Shown in pieces: positions 8,227 to 17,135 of a DNA stretch of 64,000 nt (the stretch's first letter is position 1; each line of letters opens with the position of its first letter). The notes beneath the pieces are model-generated. The model was not told the DNA's origin and made no database searches. It saw only the letters and a program-made list of their open reading frames with translations. The stretch is from Mitsuaria sp. GD03876 (GTDB taxonomy: Bacteria > Pseudomonadota > Gammaproteobacteria > Burkholderiales > Burkholderiaceae_C), in NCBI RefSeq assembly GCF_029840635.1, contig NZ_JAOCCU010000012.1, positions 62,001 to 126,000 on the forward strand, in the 5' to 3' direction. Made by a program: the position numbers and the translations under genes.

Positions 8227-9057
8227 ATGTCCTCCAGCACCCCGCCGCAAGGCGAAGTGACCTCCCCCGAGTCCCCCGATCCGAAGGCCCCCGCCGCTGA
8301 CACGACGCTGTCGGCCGCGACGCCCGACGTGGCCGCGCCCGAGACCGCCGCGCCCCAGGAGGCGCCGGACACCGCCGCCGCACCGGCTGGCGCCGAGGCC
8401 AAGGCCGAAGGCCGGGTCGACGTCCAGGCCGTCGCCGCGAAGCTGAAGGAGCTCTTCCCCGCGCTGTTCGCCGGCGGCGCCAAGCCGCTGAAGCTGCGCG
8501 TCCAGTCCGACATCCAGCAGCGCGCGCCGGGCCAGTTCACCAAGGCGCAGCTGTCGGCCTTCCTGCGCCGCTACACCGGCGGCACCGGCTACCTGATCGC
8601 GCTGACCCGGGCCAAGACGCGTTTCGACCTCGATGGCCAGCCGGCCGGAGAGCTCAGCGACGAGCATCGCAACGCCGCCCAGGAAGAGCTGACCCGCCGC
8701 CGCGGCATCACCGAGGCGCGCCGTGCCGAGGAAGACCGCGGCCGCCATGAACGCGCGCAACTGCTGCGCGACTTCTCGCGCACCACGCTGACGCCGGCCA
8801 ACTTCTGCGCGCTCAAGGGCATGACGCAGGAACAGCTGGATGCCCAGCTGAAGCTGGCCCGCGAGGAAGAAGCCCAGCAGCCGCCGCGCCCCGAGCGCAA
8901 CGATCGCCCGCCCCGTGGCGGCGATCATCGTCGCGGCGGTCCGCGTGGCGAGGGTGGCCCCGGCCAGGGCCCGCGCGGCGATCGCGGCGACCGCCCCAGA
9001 CGCGACGGCCAGGGCCGTCCGAACGACGGCCGCAAGCCGCAGCGCCCGGCGCGCTGA
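8227..9057 (+). CDS. proQ: ProQ/FinO-family RNA chaperone
   Basis: RNA-binding protein of 276 residues expected to stabilise small RNAs and mRNA 3' ends. The FinO/ProQ core occupies about residues 66-145: VAAKLKELFPALF.....KPLKLRVQSDI, then FTKAQLSAFLRRYTGGTGYLIAL and R.DLDG..AGEL. The order is unlike E. coli ProQ. An acidic, Ala/Pro-rich N-terminal tail of ~60 residues precedes the core, and residues ~217-276 form an Arg/Gly/Pro-rich RGG-like tail. The symbol follows the family; a FinO-like name would serve equally. Its own promoter is visible upstream. Confidence 0.85.
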   Translation: MSSSTPPQGEVTSPESPDPKAPAADTTLSAATPDVAAPETAAPQEAPDTAAAPAGAEAKAEGRVDVQAVAAKLKELFPALFAGGAKPLKLRVQSDIQQRAPGQFTKAQLSAFLRRYTGGTGYLIALTRAKTRFDLDGQPAGELSDEHRNAAQEELTRRRGITEARRAEEDRGRHERAQLLRDFSRTTLTPANFCALKGMTQEQLDAQLKLAREEEAQQPPRPERNDRPPRGGDHRRGGPRGEGGPGQGPRGDRGDRPRRDGQGRPNDGRKPQRPAR

Positions 9058-9081
9058 CGGCCTCCTGACCCGCTCCCGCCG

Positions 9082-9729
9082 ATGGCGGCCTCCTCGGGTG
9101 ATCCGGGCGGCCGTCCGATCGGCCGGCGCCCCCTTTGCGAAGGCTGTCGCCGGCCGCTCGCCGGCTGCTGGTGCGCCTGCGTCCGACCGGTCGAGAACCG
9201 GTCGGCGCTGTTGATCCTCCAGGATCCGCAGGAGGCCGGGCAGGCCAAGGGCACCGCCGCGCTGCTGGCGCGCTGCCTGGCCCGCGTGAGCCTGCGGGTC
9301 GGCGAACGCTTCGACCCGCCCACCTCCACCGCCAACCTCGTCCTGCTCTATCCGGAAACGCCTGGGGACGCGACCCTGGCCGCGCCGGGCGCGCTGGACG
9401 TCGCGACCCGAAACGACGGCGAACCGCTCACGCTGGTCGTGCTCGACGGCACCTGGCGACGCAGCCGACGGCTGCTCCATCTCAACCCCTGGCTGCTGAC
9501 GCTGCCCCGCTTGTCGCTCGAGACGCCCCCGCCTTCGCGCTACGCGATCCGCCGCGCGCAGGGGCCGGCGCAACGCAGCACGCTCGAGGCCTGCGCGCTC
9601 GCGCTGGCCACGCTCGATGGCGATCCGGCGCGCTACCAGCCCCTGTGGCGGGCGATGGACGATTTCGTCGCCCTGCAGCAGCGCCTGGCTGACGCCCCTC
9701 CCCCGCGCGATGGAGGCGGTGCGCGGTAA
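9082..9729 (+). CDS. DTW-domain tRNA-uridine aminocarboxypropyltransferase
   Basis: A 215-residue protein of the DTW family (TapT/TuaA), which transfers the 3-amino-3-carboxypropyl group of SAM to uridine, making acp3U in tRNA (position 47 in E. coli). Four cysteines at 19, 22, 29 and 31 (CEGCRRPLAGCWC) form the zinc knuckle. The family motif appears as VVLDGTWRRSRRL, and the conserved RAQGPAQRSTLEA segment follows. The proQ stop is 24 bases upstream and selD begins 11 bases downstream, so the three genes may be cotranscribed. Which tRNA position is modified here is not known. Confidence 0.85.
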   Translation: MAASSGDPGGRPIGRRPLCEGCRRPLAGCWCACVRPVENRSALLILQDPQEAGQAKGTAALLARCLARVSLRVGERFDPPTSTANLVLLYPETPGDATLAAPGALDVATRNDGEPLTLVVLDGTWRRSRRLLHLNPWLLTLPRLSLETPPPSRYAIRRAQGPAQRSTLEACALALATLDGDPARYQPLWRAMDDFVALQQRLADAPPPRDGGGAR

Positions 9730-9740
9730 GCTGCGCCGCC

Positions 9741-10814
9741 ATGAACGCCACCACCTCCTCTTCCCCCACCGCTGAACCGCGTCTGACCTCGCTGTCGCAT
9801 GGCGGTGGCTGTGGCTGCAAGATCGCCCCCGGCGTGCTGTCCGAGATCCTCAAGGGCACGAGCGCGCTGCCGGTGCCGCCGGAGTTGCTGGTGGGCATCG
9901 AGACCGCGGACGACGCCGCCGTCTATCGCCTCAACGACGAGCAGGCGCTGATCGCCACGACCGACTTCTTCATGCCGATCGTCGACGACCCGCACGATTT
10001 CGGGCGCATCGCCGCGACCAACGCGATCAGCGACGTGTACGCGATGGGCGGCACGCCGATCCTGGCGCTCGCGCTGGTCGGCATGCCGATCGGGGTGCTG
10101 AGCACCGCGACGATCGGCCGCATCCTGGAAGGCGGCGCCTCGGTCTGCCGCGAGGCCGGCATTCCCATCGCCGGCGGCCACACGATCGACTCCGTCGAGC
10201 CGATCTACGGGCTGGTCGCGCTCGGCCTGGTCCACCCGTCGCGCGTGAAGCGCAACGCGGACGCACGGGCCGGCGACGTGTTGGTGCTGGGCAAGGCGCT
10301 CGGCGTCGGCGTGATGTCGGCGGCGCTGAAGAAGGGGCGGCTGGACGATGCGTCGTATGCGCGCATGCTGGCTACGACGACGAAGCTGAACACGCCGGGG
10401 CCCGCGCTCGCGGCGCTCGACGGCGTGCATGCGCTGACCGACGTGACGGGGTTCGGGCTCGCGGGGCACGCGCTGGAGATCGCGCGGGGCTCCGGATGCT
10501 CGGTGGAGATCGATTGGGGGTCGGTGCCTCTGCTCGACGGCGTTCGCGCGCTGGCGGCGGAGGGCTGCGTGACCGGCGCCTCCGGCCGCAACTGGGCGGC
10601 GTACGGCGCGGAGGTGGCGCTCGGCAGCGGTCTGCCGGCCGACACGCAAGCGCTGCTCAGCGATCCACAGACCAGCGGCGGGTTGCTCGTGTCGTGCGCG
10701 CCGGAAGCCGTCGACCAGGTGCTTGGGGTGTTCGCGCAGCATGGCTTCGGCGCCGCGGGGGTCGTGGGCCGTGTCGTCGCTGGCGGCGAGGGTCCGAAAC
10801 TGCGCGTCGATTGA
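9741..10814 (+). CDS. selD: Selenide, water dikinase (selenophosphate synthetase)
   Basis: Makes selenophosphate from selenide and ATP for selenouridine and/or selenocysteine synthesis; 357 residues. The glycine-rich N-terminus HGGGCGCKIAP carries Cys24 and Lys27, equivalent to E. coli Cys17 and Lys20. The AIR-synthetase-type ATP domain follows, with TTDFFMPIVDDP, GRIAATNAISDVYAMGG and TDVTGFGLAGHALE. No selA, selB, selU or selenocysteine tRNA is in the window, so its end product here is undetermined. This is a Cys, not Sec, form of the enzyme. Confidence 0.95.
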   Translation: MNATTSSSPTAEPRLTSLSHGGGCGCKIAPGVLSEILKGTSALPVPPELLVGIETADDAAVYRLNDEQALIATTDFFMPIVDDPHDFGRIAATNAISDVYAMGGTPILALALVGMPIGVLSTATIGRILEGGASVCREAGIPIAGGHTIDSVEPIYGLVALGLVHPSRVKRNADARAGDVLVLGKALGVGVMSAALKKGRLDDASYARMLATTTKLNTPGPALAALDGVHALTDVTGFGLAGHALEIARGSGCSVEIDWGSVPLLDGVRALAAEGCVTGASGRNWAAYGAEVALGSGLPADTQALLSDPQTSGGLLVSCAPEAVDQVLGVFAQHGFGAAGVVGRVVAGGEGPKLRVD

Positions 10815-10894
10815 ACCGGGGCCGAGCGGCCGGCAGGCGCGGCGCCCACACGGCGGCGCCGCGACCTGGTAGGCCAGCCTGCCAACGCGCGTCG

Positions 10895-10927
10895 GAAAAA
10901 ACAAAGGGCCCTCGCGTGAGGGCCCTT
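10895..10927 (-). terminator. Terminator of the tRNA-fMet pair (probably also limits selD)
   Basis: Perfect 10-bp stem AAGGGCCCTC (10904-10913) and GAGGGCCCTT (10918-10927) with a GCGT loop. On the minus strand it is followed by TTGTTTTTT, eight bases after the tRNA 3' end. Read rightward after selD it has only a weak T tract. Confidence 0.85.
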
Positions 10928-10934
10928 GTTCGAT

Positions 10935-11011
<77 letters not shown>

Positions 11012-11134
11012 GCTGTGGTGTGTGGCGACCGATTCGAGGTCGGTCCGCCGATGTTGCCGATTCGATCGCACGTGGCCGAAGCGCATCGTGTCGATCTCAT
11101 CAGCCGCGCCGTCCTGGGACGACGCTCGATGTTC

Positions 11135-11211
<77 letters not shown>

Positions 11212-11224
11212 ATCGAAGAAAGAG

Positions 11225-11254
11225 AGTGTAGCACGGAATGGACGGTCGTCTCAA
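11225..11254 (-). promoter_or_regulatory. Promoter of the initiator tRNA pair
   Basis: On the minus strand TTGAGA and TACACT are separated by 18 bases. The -10 element ends 13 bases before the first base of the mature tRNA. Confidence 0.65.
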
Positions 11255-11279
11255 CTTTCGACGACAGTCCTCGCAAGAT

Positions 11280-13175
11280 TCAGAGGCCCGCCGCCTGCAG
11301 CGATTGCAGGAAGCGGTCGGCGTCCTGGAAACCGATCACGCGCACGCCGACCAGTTCCTCGCCCTTGGGATCGAAGAAGATCGTTCCCGGCGGCCCGAAC
11401 AGCTTGAAGCGCTTGAGCAGCTCGCGATCCTCGGCATTGTTGGCGGTGACGTCGGCCTTCAGCAGCACGGCGCCGGCCAGCTTGGCCTGCACCCGCGCGT
11501 CGGTCAGCGTGAAACGCTCCATCTCCTTGCAGGAGACGCACCAGTCGGCATAGAAGTCCAGCATCACCGGCTTGCCGGCGGTGCGCAGCGCCTCGTCGAG
11601 TTCGGCGACGCTCGAGACCTTGCGGAAGCTGACACCGGACGACTCCGCCACCACGGCGGACGCGCCCGGCTTGCCGGCGCCGATCACGCCGGCCAGCGGC
11701 TTGAGCGTGTCGGTCCCGCCGGCGGCGACGCCGACGAACTGCGCCACGCCGAACACCATCGCGGCCATCGCCACGCTCTTGCTCAGCCAGACGCGCGGGG
11801 TGTTGATCTCGGTGCGCTGGAACAGGCCCAGCAGCGCCGCCAGCGCGATCAGCAGGCCGCCCCACAGCAGCTGCGCCGCGACCGGCGGCAGCACCGGCTG
11901 GACGATCCACAGCGCGACCGACAGCAGCAGCAGGCCGAAGAAGTACTTCACCGTCTCCATCCACGGACCGGCGCGCGGCAACAGCGTGCCAGCGGACAGG
12001 CCCAGCAGCAGCAGCGGCACGCTCATGCCCCAGGCGAGCGCGAACAGCGCCAGGCCACCGATCGCGACGTTGCCGGTCTGGCTGATGTACAGCAGCGCGC
12101 CGGCCAGCGGCGCGGCGACGCAGGGGCTGACGATCAGCGCGGACAGCCCGCCCATCAGGAAGACGCTCACGAACTTGCCGGCGGGCAGGCGCTGCGTGGC
12201 GTCGGACACGCCACCGGTGAAGCGGCTGGGGAGCTGGATCTCGTAGACGCCGAACATCGACAGCGAGAAGCCGACCAGCATCAACGCGAACAGCGCCAGG
12301 ACCCAGGGCTTTTGCAGGTAGGCCGCCAGCCCGCCGCCGGCGAGCCCGGCGGCGACGCCAAGCGCCGTGTACAGCAGCGCCATGCCCAGCGAGTAGCTGA
12401 AGGCGAGGAAGAAGCCGCGCGCCCGCGACGGCGCCTGCCCCTGGCCGACGATGATCGACGAGAGGATCGGCAGCATCGGCAGCACGCAGGGGGTCAGCGA
12501 CAGCAGCACGCCCGCGGCGAAGAACGCGCCGATGACCAGCCACAGCCGACCGGAGGCAAGCACCTCGTCGAGCGGCGAGCCGGTGGCGCCCTTCGCGCCG
12601 GTGGCCGCGCCGTCCGCGGCCTTCGCCGGCGACGCGTCGGCCGCCGTCGAAGCCACGGCGTTCGAGACGCCGAAGCCGCTCAGCGCCTCGGGCGCCGCGC
12701 CGATCTGGATGGCGCCGTCGCCGCCGAAGCCCTTCAGGCCGAGCGTCAACTGGCTCTTCATCGGCGGATAACACAGCCCCTTGTCCGCGCAGCCCTGGCC
12801 GGTCAGCACCAGCTTGAGCGGCGCCGCCTCGAGCGCCGCCACCGGGACCTTGATGCTCAGGCGCTCGCGGTAGGTCTCGACCTCCTTCTGGAAGGTCTCG
12901 TCGAACTTGCGCTTGGGCGCGGGCCAGGCGATCTCGCCCAGCGTCGCGCCGGCGGGTTCCAGCTTGAACTGGTCCCGGTACATGTAATACCCGGGCGCGA
13001 TCGTGAAGTTCAGCTGGAACTCGCGATCGCCGGTCAGTTGCACGTCGACCTTGAAGGCCTGTTCGGGTTCGAGGAAGTCGTCGGCACGGGCCGGGGCGCC
13101 CAGCAGGGCGCTCACCAGCGCCACCAGCAGCGCCAGCGCGGGCAGCAGACGTCGCATCAAGGCAGGAAGGGTCAT
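11280..13175 (-). CDS. dsbD: Thiol:disulfide interchange protein DsbD
   Basis: Inner-membrane protein of 631 residues that passes electrons from cytoplasmic thioredoxin to periplasmic thiol pathways. A signal peptide (LLPALALLVALVSALLGAPARA) precedes the DsbD-alpha domain, whose redox pair is in GQGCADKGLCYPPM. Eight predicted membrane segments follow, with SLTPCVLPMLPIL and IVSPCVAAPLAG holding the intramembrane cysteines. The C-terminal thioredoxin-like domain carries WCVSC (Cys546, Cys549). All three cysteine pairs are present. It lies downstream of the alpha operon on the same strand, but a terminator intervenes. Confidence 0.95.
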   Translation of the reverse strand: MTLPALMRRLLPALALLVALVSALLGAPARADDFLEPEQAFKVDVQLTGDREFQLNFTIAPGYYMYRDQFKLEPAGATLGEIAWPAPKRKFDETFQKEVETYRERLSIKVPVAALEAAPLKLVLTGQGCADKGLCYPPMKSQLTLGLKGFGGDGAIQIGAAPEALSGFGVSNAVASTAADASPAKAADGAATGAKGATGSPLDEVLASGRLWLVIGAFFAAGVLLSLTPCVLPMLPILSSIIVGQGQAPSRARGFFLAFSYSLGMALLYTALGVAAGLAGGGLAAYLQKPWVLALFALMLVGFSLSMFGVYEIQLPSRFTGGVSDATQRLPAGKFVSVFLMGGLSALIVSPCVAAPLAGALLYISQTGNVAIGGLALFALAWGMSVPLLLLGLSAGTLLPRAGPWMETVKYFFGLLLLSVALWIVQPVLPPVAAQLLWGGLLIALAALLGLFQRTEINTPRVWLSKSVAMAAMVFGVAQFVGVAAGGTDTLKPLAGVIGAGKPGASAVVAESSGVSFRKVSSVAELDEALRTAGKPVMLDFYADWCVSCKEMERFTLTDARVQAKLAGAVLLKADVTANNAEDRELLKRFKLFGPPGTIFFDPKGEELVGVRVIGFQDADRFLQSLQAAGL

Positions 13176-13311
13176 GAACGCGGGACGCGCGGGCTCGTGG
13201 CCCAGGTCGTCGTCAAGGTCGGAAAGGCGCGAAGCTTAGCGCCAAGCGCGCGGCATGACATTCGACAGGCGGCATGTCCGGCCCCGCGTGCGCGTATCGC
13301 GGACACAAAAG

Positions 13312-13339
13312 AAAAAAGGCCAGCATTGCTGCTGGCCTT
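13312..13339 (-). terminator. Terminator of the rpsD-rpoA-rplQ segment
   Basis: Perfect 10-bp stem AAGGCCAGCA/TGCTGGCCTT (13316-13325 and 13330-13339). On the minus strand it is followed by TTTTTTCTTTTG, 24 bases after the rplQ stop. Confidence 0.9.
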
Positions 13340-13363
13340 CATGCGCGGAACGCGAGTCGCCGA

Positions 13364-13747
13364 TTACTCGGCGTCGCCTTCGGCCGCTTCCGGACGATCG
13401 ACCAGCTCGACGTACGCCATCGGGGCGTTGTCGCCGACGCGGAAGCCCATCTTCAGGATGCGGGTGTAGCCGCCCGGACGGGTGGCGAAACGGGGGCCCA
13501 ACTCGTTGAACAGCTTGACGACGATGTCGCGGTCACGCAGGCGGTTGAACGCCAGGCGACGGTTCGCGACGGTCGGCTCCTTGGCCAGGGTGATCAGCGG
13601 CTCGACGATGCGACGCAGTTCCTTCGCCTTGGGCAGCGTGGTCTTGATCGCTTCGTGTTGCAGCAGCGAGACCGCCATGTTGCGGAACATCGCGGCGCGG
13701 TGTTCGCTGGTGCGGTTCAGTTTGCGGAGGCCGTTACGGTGGCGCAT
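13364..13747 (-). CDS. rplQ: 50S ribosomal protein L17
   Basis: 127 residues, beginning [24 protein letters not shown], the L17 signature, and ending with an acidic tail. L17 lies at the nascent-chain exit tunnel of the 50S subunit. It is the last gene of the alpha segment, 91 bases after rpoA, and is followed by a strong terminator. Length and sequence are normal. Confidence 0.97.
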   Translation of the reverse strand: MRHRNGLRKLNRTSEHRAAMFRNMAVSLLQHEAIKTTLPKAKELRRIVEPLITLAKEPTVANRRLAFNRLRDRDIVVKLFNELGPRFATRPGGYTRILKMGFRVGDNAPMAYVELVDRPEAAEGDAE

Positions 13748-13838
13748 GGTGCTTTCCTTCCTTCAGTTATTGCCGGCAGCCGGATCAGGTACTGCCGGGG
13801 GCACCGGACGGGCCGAATGACCCGTCCATTTCAAAAAA

Positions 13839-14831
13839 TCAACGCTTGTCGAGACCTTGGGGCGGCCAGTTCTCGAGACGCGAGCCCAGGGTCAGGCCGC
13901 GCGAGGCGAGCACTTCCTTGATCTCGTTGAGCGACTTGCGACCCAGGTTCGGGGTCTTCAGCAGCTCGGTCTCGGTACGCTGGATCAGGTCACCGATGTA
14001 ATAGATGTTCTCGGCCTTCAGGCAGTTGGCCGAACGCACGGTCAGCTCGAGCTCGTCGACCGGACGCAGCAGGATCGGGTCGAAGCTGCTGGAACGGGCC
14101 GCCGGCGCCTGATCGAACACGTCGACCAGATCGGTGCCTTGCAGCTGCGCGAACACAGCCATCTGTTCCACCAGGATCTTGGCCGAGGCACGGATCGCTT
14201 CCTCCGGGCTGATCGCGCCGTTGGTCTCGATCTCCATGACCAGCTTGTCCAGGTCGGTACGCTGCTCGACGCGGGCGTTCTCGACGGCGTAGCTGACGCG
14301 CTTGACCGGGCTGAACGAGGCGTCCAGCACGATGCGGCCGATGGCCTTGGTCGGCTCGTCGCCGTAGCGGCGCATGTTGCCGGGGACGTAGCCGCGGCCC
14401 TTCTCGACCTTGATCTGCATGTCCAGCTTGCCGCCTTGCGACAGGTGGGCGATGACGTGATCGGGGTTGATGATCTCGACGTCGTGCGGGGTCTGGATGT
14501 CGGCGGCGGTGACCGGGCCTTCGCCTTCCTTGCGCAGGACCAGCGTGACCTCTTCACGGTTGTGCAGGCGGAACACCACGCCCTTGAGGTTCAGCATGAT
14601 GTGAACCACGTCTTCCTGCACGCCGTCGATGGCGGAGTACTCGTGCAGCACGCCCGCGATCGTCACTTCGGTCGGCGCATAACCCACCATCGAGGACAGC
14701 AGCACACGACGCAGGGCATTGCCCAGGGTGTGGCCATAGCCGCGTTCGAACGGCTCCAGGATCACCTTGGCGCGATGACCGCCCAGGGGCTCCACAGTGA
14801 TGGATTTGGGTTTGAGCAGATTCGTTTGCAT
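13839..14831 (-). CDS. rpoA: RNA polymerase alpha subunit
   Basis: 330 residues. The N-terminal domain dimerises and nucleates polymerase assembly ([24 protein letters not shown]). A linker follows, and the C-terminal domain binds UP elements and activators ([56 protein letters not shown]). It lies between rpsD and rplQ, as in other proteobacteria. The 142-base gap to rpsD (14832-14973) shows no obvious terminator. Confidence 0.98.
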   Translation of the reverse strand: MQTNLLKPKSITVEPLGGHRAKVILEPFERGYGHTLGNALRRVLLSSMVGYAPTEVTIAGVLHEYSAIDGVQEDVVHIMLNLKGVVFRLHNREEVTLVLRKEGEGPVTAADIQTPHDVEIINPDHVIAHLSQGGKLDMQIKVEKGRGYVPGNMRRYGDEPTKAIGRIVLDASFSPVKRVSYAVENARVEQRTDLDKLVMEIETNGAISPEEAIRASAKILVEQMAVFAQLQGTDLVDVFDQAPAARSSSFDPILLRPVDELELTVRSANCLKAENIYYIGDLIQRTETELLKTPNLGRKSLNEIKEVLASRGLTLGSRLENWPPQGLDKR

Positions 14832-14973
14832 GAGGTCTTTCTTTCAATACCCTCGGTTCGTTACACCGATAAGGCTGAGGGACCAGCCCGGCGCACCCCA
14901 GTACAGCTGGCGACACCCGGACGAGGAAATGCCGAGACGGCCCGAATGGGGCCGCTCGGCAGGCACGAAAGAA

Positions 14974-15597
14974 TTAACGCGAGTACAACTCAACGATCAG
15001 CGATTCGTTGATCTCGGCGCCGAACTCGTCGCGATCCGGCGTCTTCTTGAAGATGCCTTCCAGCTTGGTCGCGTCGACGGCCACCCAGGCCGGCAGACCG
15101 ATCGACTCGGCCAGCTTCAGGCTGTCGATGATGCGCAGCTGCTTCTTGGCCTTTTCACGGACGGCGACCACGTCACCGGCCTTCACCAGGTAGGACGCGA
15201 TGTTCACGACCTGGCCGTTCACCGTGATGCTCTTGTGCGAGACCAGCTGGCGGGCTTCCGCGCGGGTCGAGCCGAAGCCCATGCGATAGACGACGTTGTC
15301 CAGGCGCGATTCCAGCAGGACCAGCAGGTTCACGCCGGTCGAGCCCTTGCGGCGCTCGGCTTCGGCGAAATAGCGGCGGAACTGGCGCTCCAGCACGCCG
15401 TACATGCGCTTGACCTTCTGCTTCTCGCGCAGCTGCAGACCGAAGTCGGAGGTGCGCTGGCCCGAAGTGCGGCCGTGCTGGCCAGGCTTGGTGTCGAACT
15501 TCGCCTTGTCGCTGATGGCGCGGCGGGCGCTCTTCAGGAACAGGTCGGTGCCTTCACGGCGGGAAAGTTTGGCCTTCGGGCCGAGGTAACGTGCCAC
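14974..15597 (-). CDS. rpsD: 30S ribosomal protein S4
   Basis: 207 residues. It binds 16S rRNA early in assembly and in many bacteria represses its own operon. The N-terminal segment [21 protein letters not shown] and the S4 RNA-binding domain ([33 protein letters not shown]) are intact. It is the cysteine-free form without the N-terminal zinc knuckle. Unusually it is set apart from rpsK by 259 bases holding a promoter and a 10-bp hairpin, so S4 output may be controlled separately here. Confidence 0.98.
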   Translation of the reverse strand: MARYLGPKAKLSRREGTDLFLKSARRAISDKAKFDTKPGQHGRTSGQRTSDFGLQLREKQKVKRMYGVLERQFRRYFAEAERRKGSTGVNLLVLLESRLDNVVYRMGFGSTRAEARQLVSHKSITVNGQVVNIASYLVKAGDVVAVREKAKKQLRIIDSLKLAESIGLPAWVAVDATKLEGIFKKTPDRDEFGAEINESLIVELYSR

Positions 15598-15766
15598 TTT
15601 GCGTGTCCTTCATCAATCTGACGCGCGCACCGAGACATTCCGTGCATCGCGCGAGTCCGGCCAGTGTTTTTGTAGGCTCGGACGGTGGGCTTCAAGAAGT
15701 CAGCGACTTCGACGAGGCCGGCGTTGCCACCGGCTTCCGCCGAGACGACCTTTCGGTCCGCCTCAG

Positions 15767-15801
15767 CAAAACGGCCGGCTGGCACTGACGCGCCAGCCGG
15801 C
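15767..15801 (-). terminator. Hairpin with short T tract in the rpsD leader (terminator or attenuator)
   Basis: Perfect 10-bp stem GCCGGCTGGC/GCCAGCCGGC (15774-15783 and 15792-15801) with an 8-base loop, followed on the minus strand by CGTTTTGC. It lies downstream of the promoter at 15822-15851 and 177 bases before rpsD. It can terminate rpsK read-through and could also attenuate the new transcript. Confidence 0.6.
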
Positions 15802-15821
15802 TGGATCTGAACGAATCGGAG

Positions 15822-15851
15822 ATTATCGCACTACGCGATCGCTCAGCGCAA
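15822..15851 (-). promoter_or_regulatory. Promoter for the rpsD-rpoA-rplQ segment
   Basis: On the minus strand TTGCGC and GATAAT are separated by 18 bases, starting 6 bases after the rpsK stop codon. It would give a ~220-base untranslated leader before rpsD. Confidence 0.6.
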
Positions 15852-15856
15852 ACCGC

Positions 15857-16261
15857 TTAGATGCGGCGGCGCTTCTGCGGACGGCAGCCGTTGTGCGGCA
15901 CCGGCGTCACGTCGGAGATCGAGTTGATGCGGATGCCGAGCGCAGCCAGGGCGCGCACCGACGATTCGCGACCCGGGCCGGGGCCCTTGATCTTGACGTC
16001 CAGGTTCTTGATGCCTTGTTCTTGAGCAGCACGGCCGGCCACTTCGGCAGCCACCTGGGCCGCGAAGGGGGTCGACTTGCGCGAGCCCTTGAAGCCCTGG
16101 CCGCCCGAGGAGGCCCAGGACAGCGCACCACCCTGGCGATCGGTGATCGTGATGATGGTGTTGTTGAACGAAGCGTGAACGTGGGCGATACCGTCGGCAA
16201 CGTTCTTCCGAACCTTCTTGCGAACGCGCTGGGCAGCCGAGTTATTGGGTGCTTTTGCCAT
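15857..16261 (-). CDS. rpsK: 30S ribosomal protein S11
   Basis: 134 residues. S11 sits on the 30S platform near the mRNA exit. The family core is present: [50 protein letters not shown], and the end [42 protein letters not shown]. It follows rpsM by 26 bases and is the last gene before a promoter and hairpin that isolate rpsD. Confidence 0.98.
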   Translation of the reverse strand: MAKAPNNSAAQRVRKKVRKNVADGIAHVHASFNNTIITITDRQGGALSWASSGGQGFKGSRKSTPFAAQVAAEVAGRAAQEQGIKNLDVKIKGPGPGRESSVRALAALGIRINSISDVTPVPHNGCRPQKRRRI

Positions 16262-16287
16262 GGTTAGCTTTCTTCAGATGCCGCGGA

Positions 16288-16653
16288 TTACTTCTTGCCA
16301 GTCGCCGCCGACTTGCGCGGACCCTTGCGGGTACGGGCGTTCGTGCGGGTACGCTGGCCGCGCACCGGCAGGCCACGACGATGGCGGAAGCCACGATAGC
16401 AACCCAGGTCCATCAGACGCTTGATGTTGATGGACATCTCGCGACGCAGGTCGCCTTCGATGGTCAGGCGGCCGACTTCCTCACGGATCTTTTCCAGATC
16501 GGAGTCGTTCAGGTCCTTGACCTTCTTGTCCAGCGGAATGCCGCAGCTGTTGCAGATCTTCTGCGCGGTCGTACGGCCAATGCCGTAGATCGAGGTCAGA
16601 CCGATCTCGGTGTGCTTGTGCGGCGGAATGTTGATACCAGCAATACGTGCCAT
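16288..16653 (-). CDS. rpsM: 30S ribosomal protein S13
   Basis: 121 residues. S13 lies in the 30S head, contacts the P-site tRNA through its basic tail, and bridges to 50S L5. Visible features are [29 protein letters not shown], the helix-two-turn-helix, and the tail [22 protein letters not shown]. It is 36 bases downstream of rpmJ and is normal in length. Confidence 0.98.
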   Translation of the reverse strand: MARIAGINIPPHKHTEIGLTSIYGIGRTTAQKICNSCGIPLDKKVKDLNDSDLEKIREEVGRLTIEGDLRREMSINIKRLMDLGCYRGFRHRRGLPVRGQRTRTNARTRKGPRKSAATGKK

Positions 16654-16689
16654 GTGCGTCCTCTAATTCGCTTGCAGTCGTGAGGCCAA

Positions 16690-16803
16690 TCAGCCCTGGC
16701 GCTGCTTGTGGCGGGGATCGGTACAGATCACACGCACCACGCCATTACGGCGGATGATCTTGCAATTGCGGCACATCTTCTTGACGGATGCCGAAACTTT
16801 CAT
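16690..16803 (-). CDS. rpmJ: 50S ribosomal protein L36 (zinc form)
   Basis: A 37-residue protein read directly from the minus strand. It begins [15 protein letters not shown] and ends [12 protein letters not shown] before a TGA. Cys11, Cys14, Cys27 and His32 make the zinc ribbon, so this is the C+ paralogue. It lies between infA and rpsM, the standard position. Confidence 0.95.
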   Translation of the reverse strand: MKVSASVKKMCRNCKIIRRNGVVRVICTDPRHKQRQG

Positions 16804-16865
16804 GGTCTGCTCCTTGACCTACTCTGTTCGCTCAATCAGCGTTGATCCGGGGGTTGCTAAGAAGC

Positions 16866-17084
16866 TCACTTCGCCCGGAACACGATGCGAGCACGACTCA
16901 AATCGTACGGTGTCAATTCGACGGTCACTTTGTCGCCCGGAAGGATGCGGATGTAGTGCATCCGCATCTTCCCGGAAATGTGACCGAGAACGACATGACC
17001 GTTCTCCAGCTTGACTCGGAAGGTTGCGTTGGGGAGGTTCTCAAGAATCTCACCCTGCATTTGAATGACGTCGTCTTTCGCCAT
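16866..17084 (-). CDS. infA: Translation initiation factor IF-1
   Basis: 72 residues forming one S1/OB domain: [22 protein letters not shown], then [39 protein letters not shown]-1 occupies the ribosomal A site during initiation. Its position between secY and rpmJ is usual for betaproteobacteria. The sequence differs slightly from the E. coli consensus (MQGEI rather than MEGTV), and some betaproteobacteria carry a second infA elsewhere. Confidence 0.97.
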   Translation of the reverse strand: MAKDDVIQMQGEILENLPNATFRVKLENGHVVLGHISGKMRMHYIRILPGDKVTVELTPYDLSRARIVFRAK

Positions 17085-17135
17085 ACCTTCGGGTTGTGCT
17101 GAATTGGGTCCGAATATTCTCTTCAGCCTGACGCT

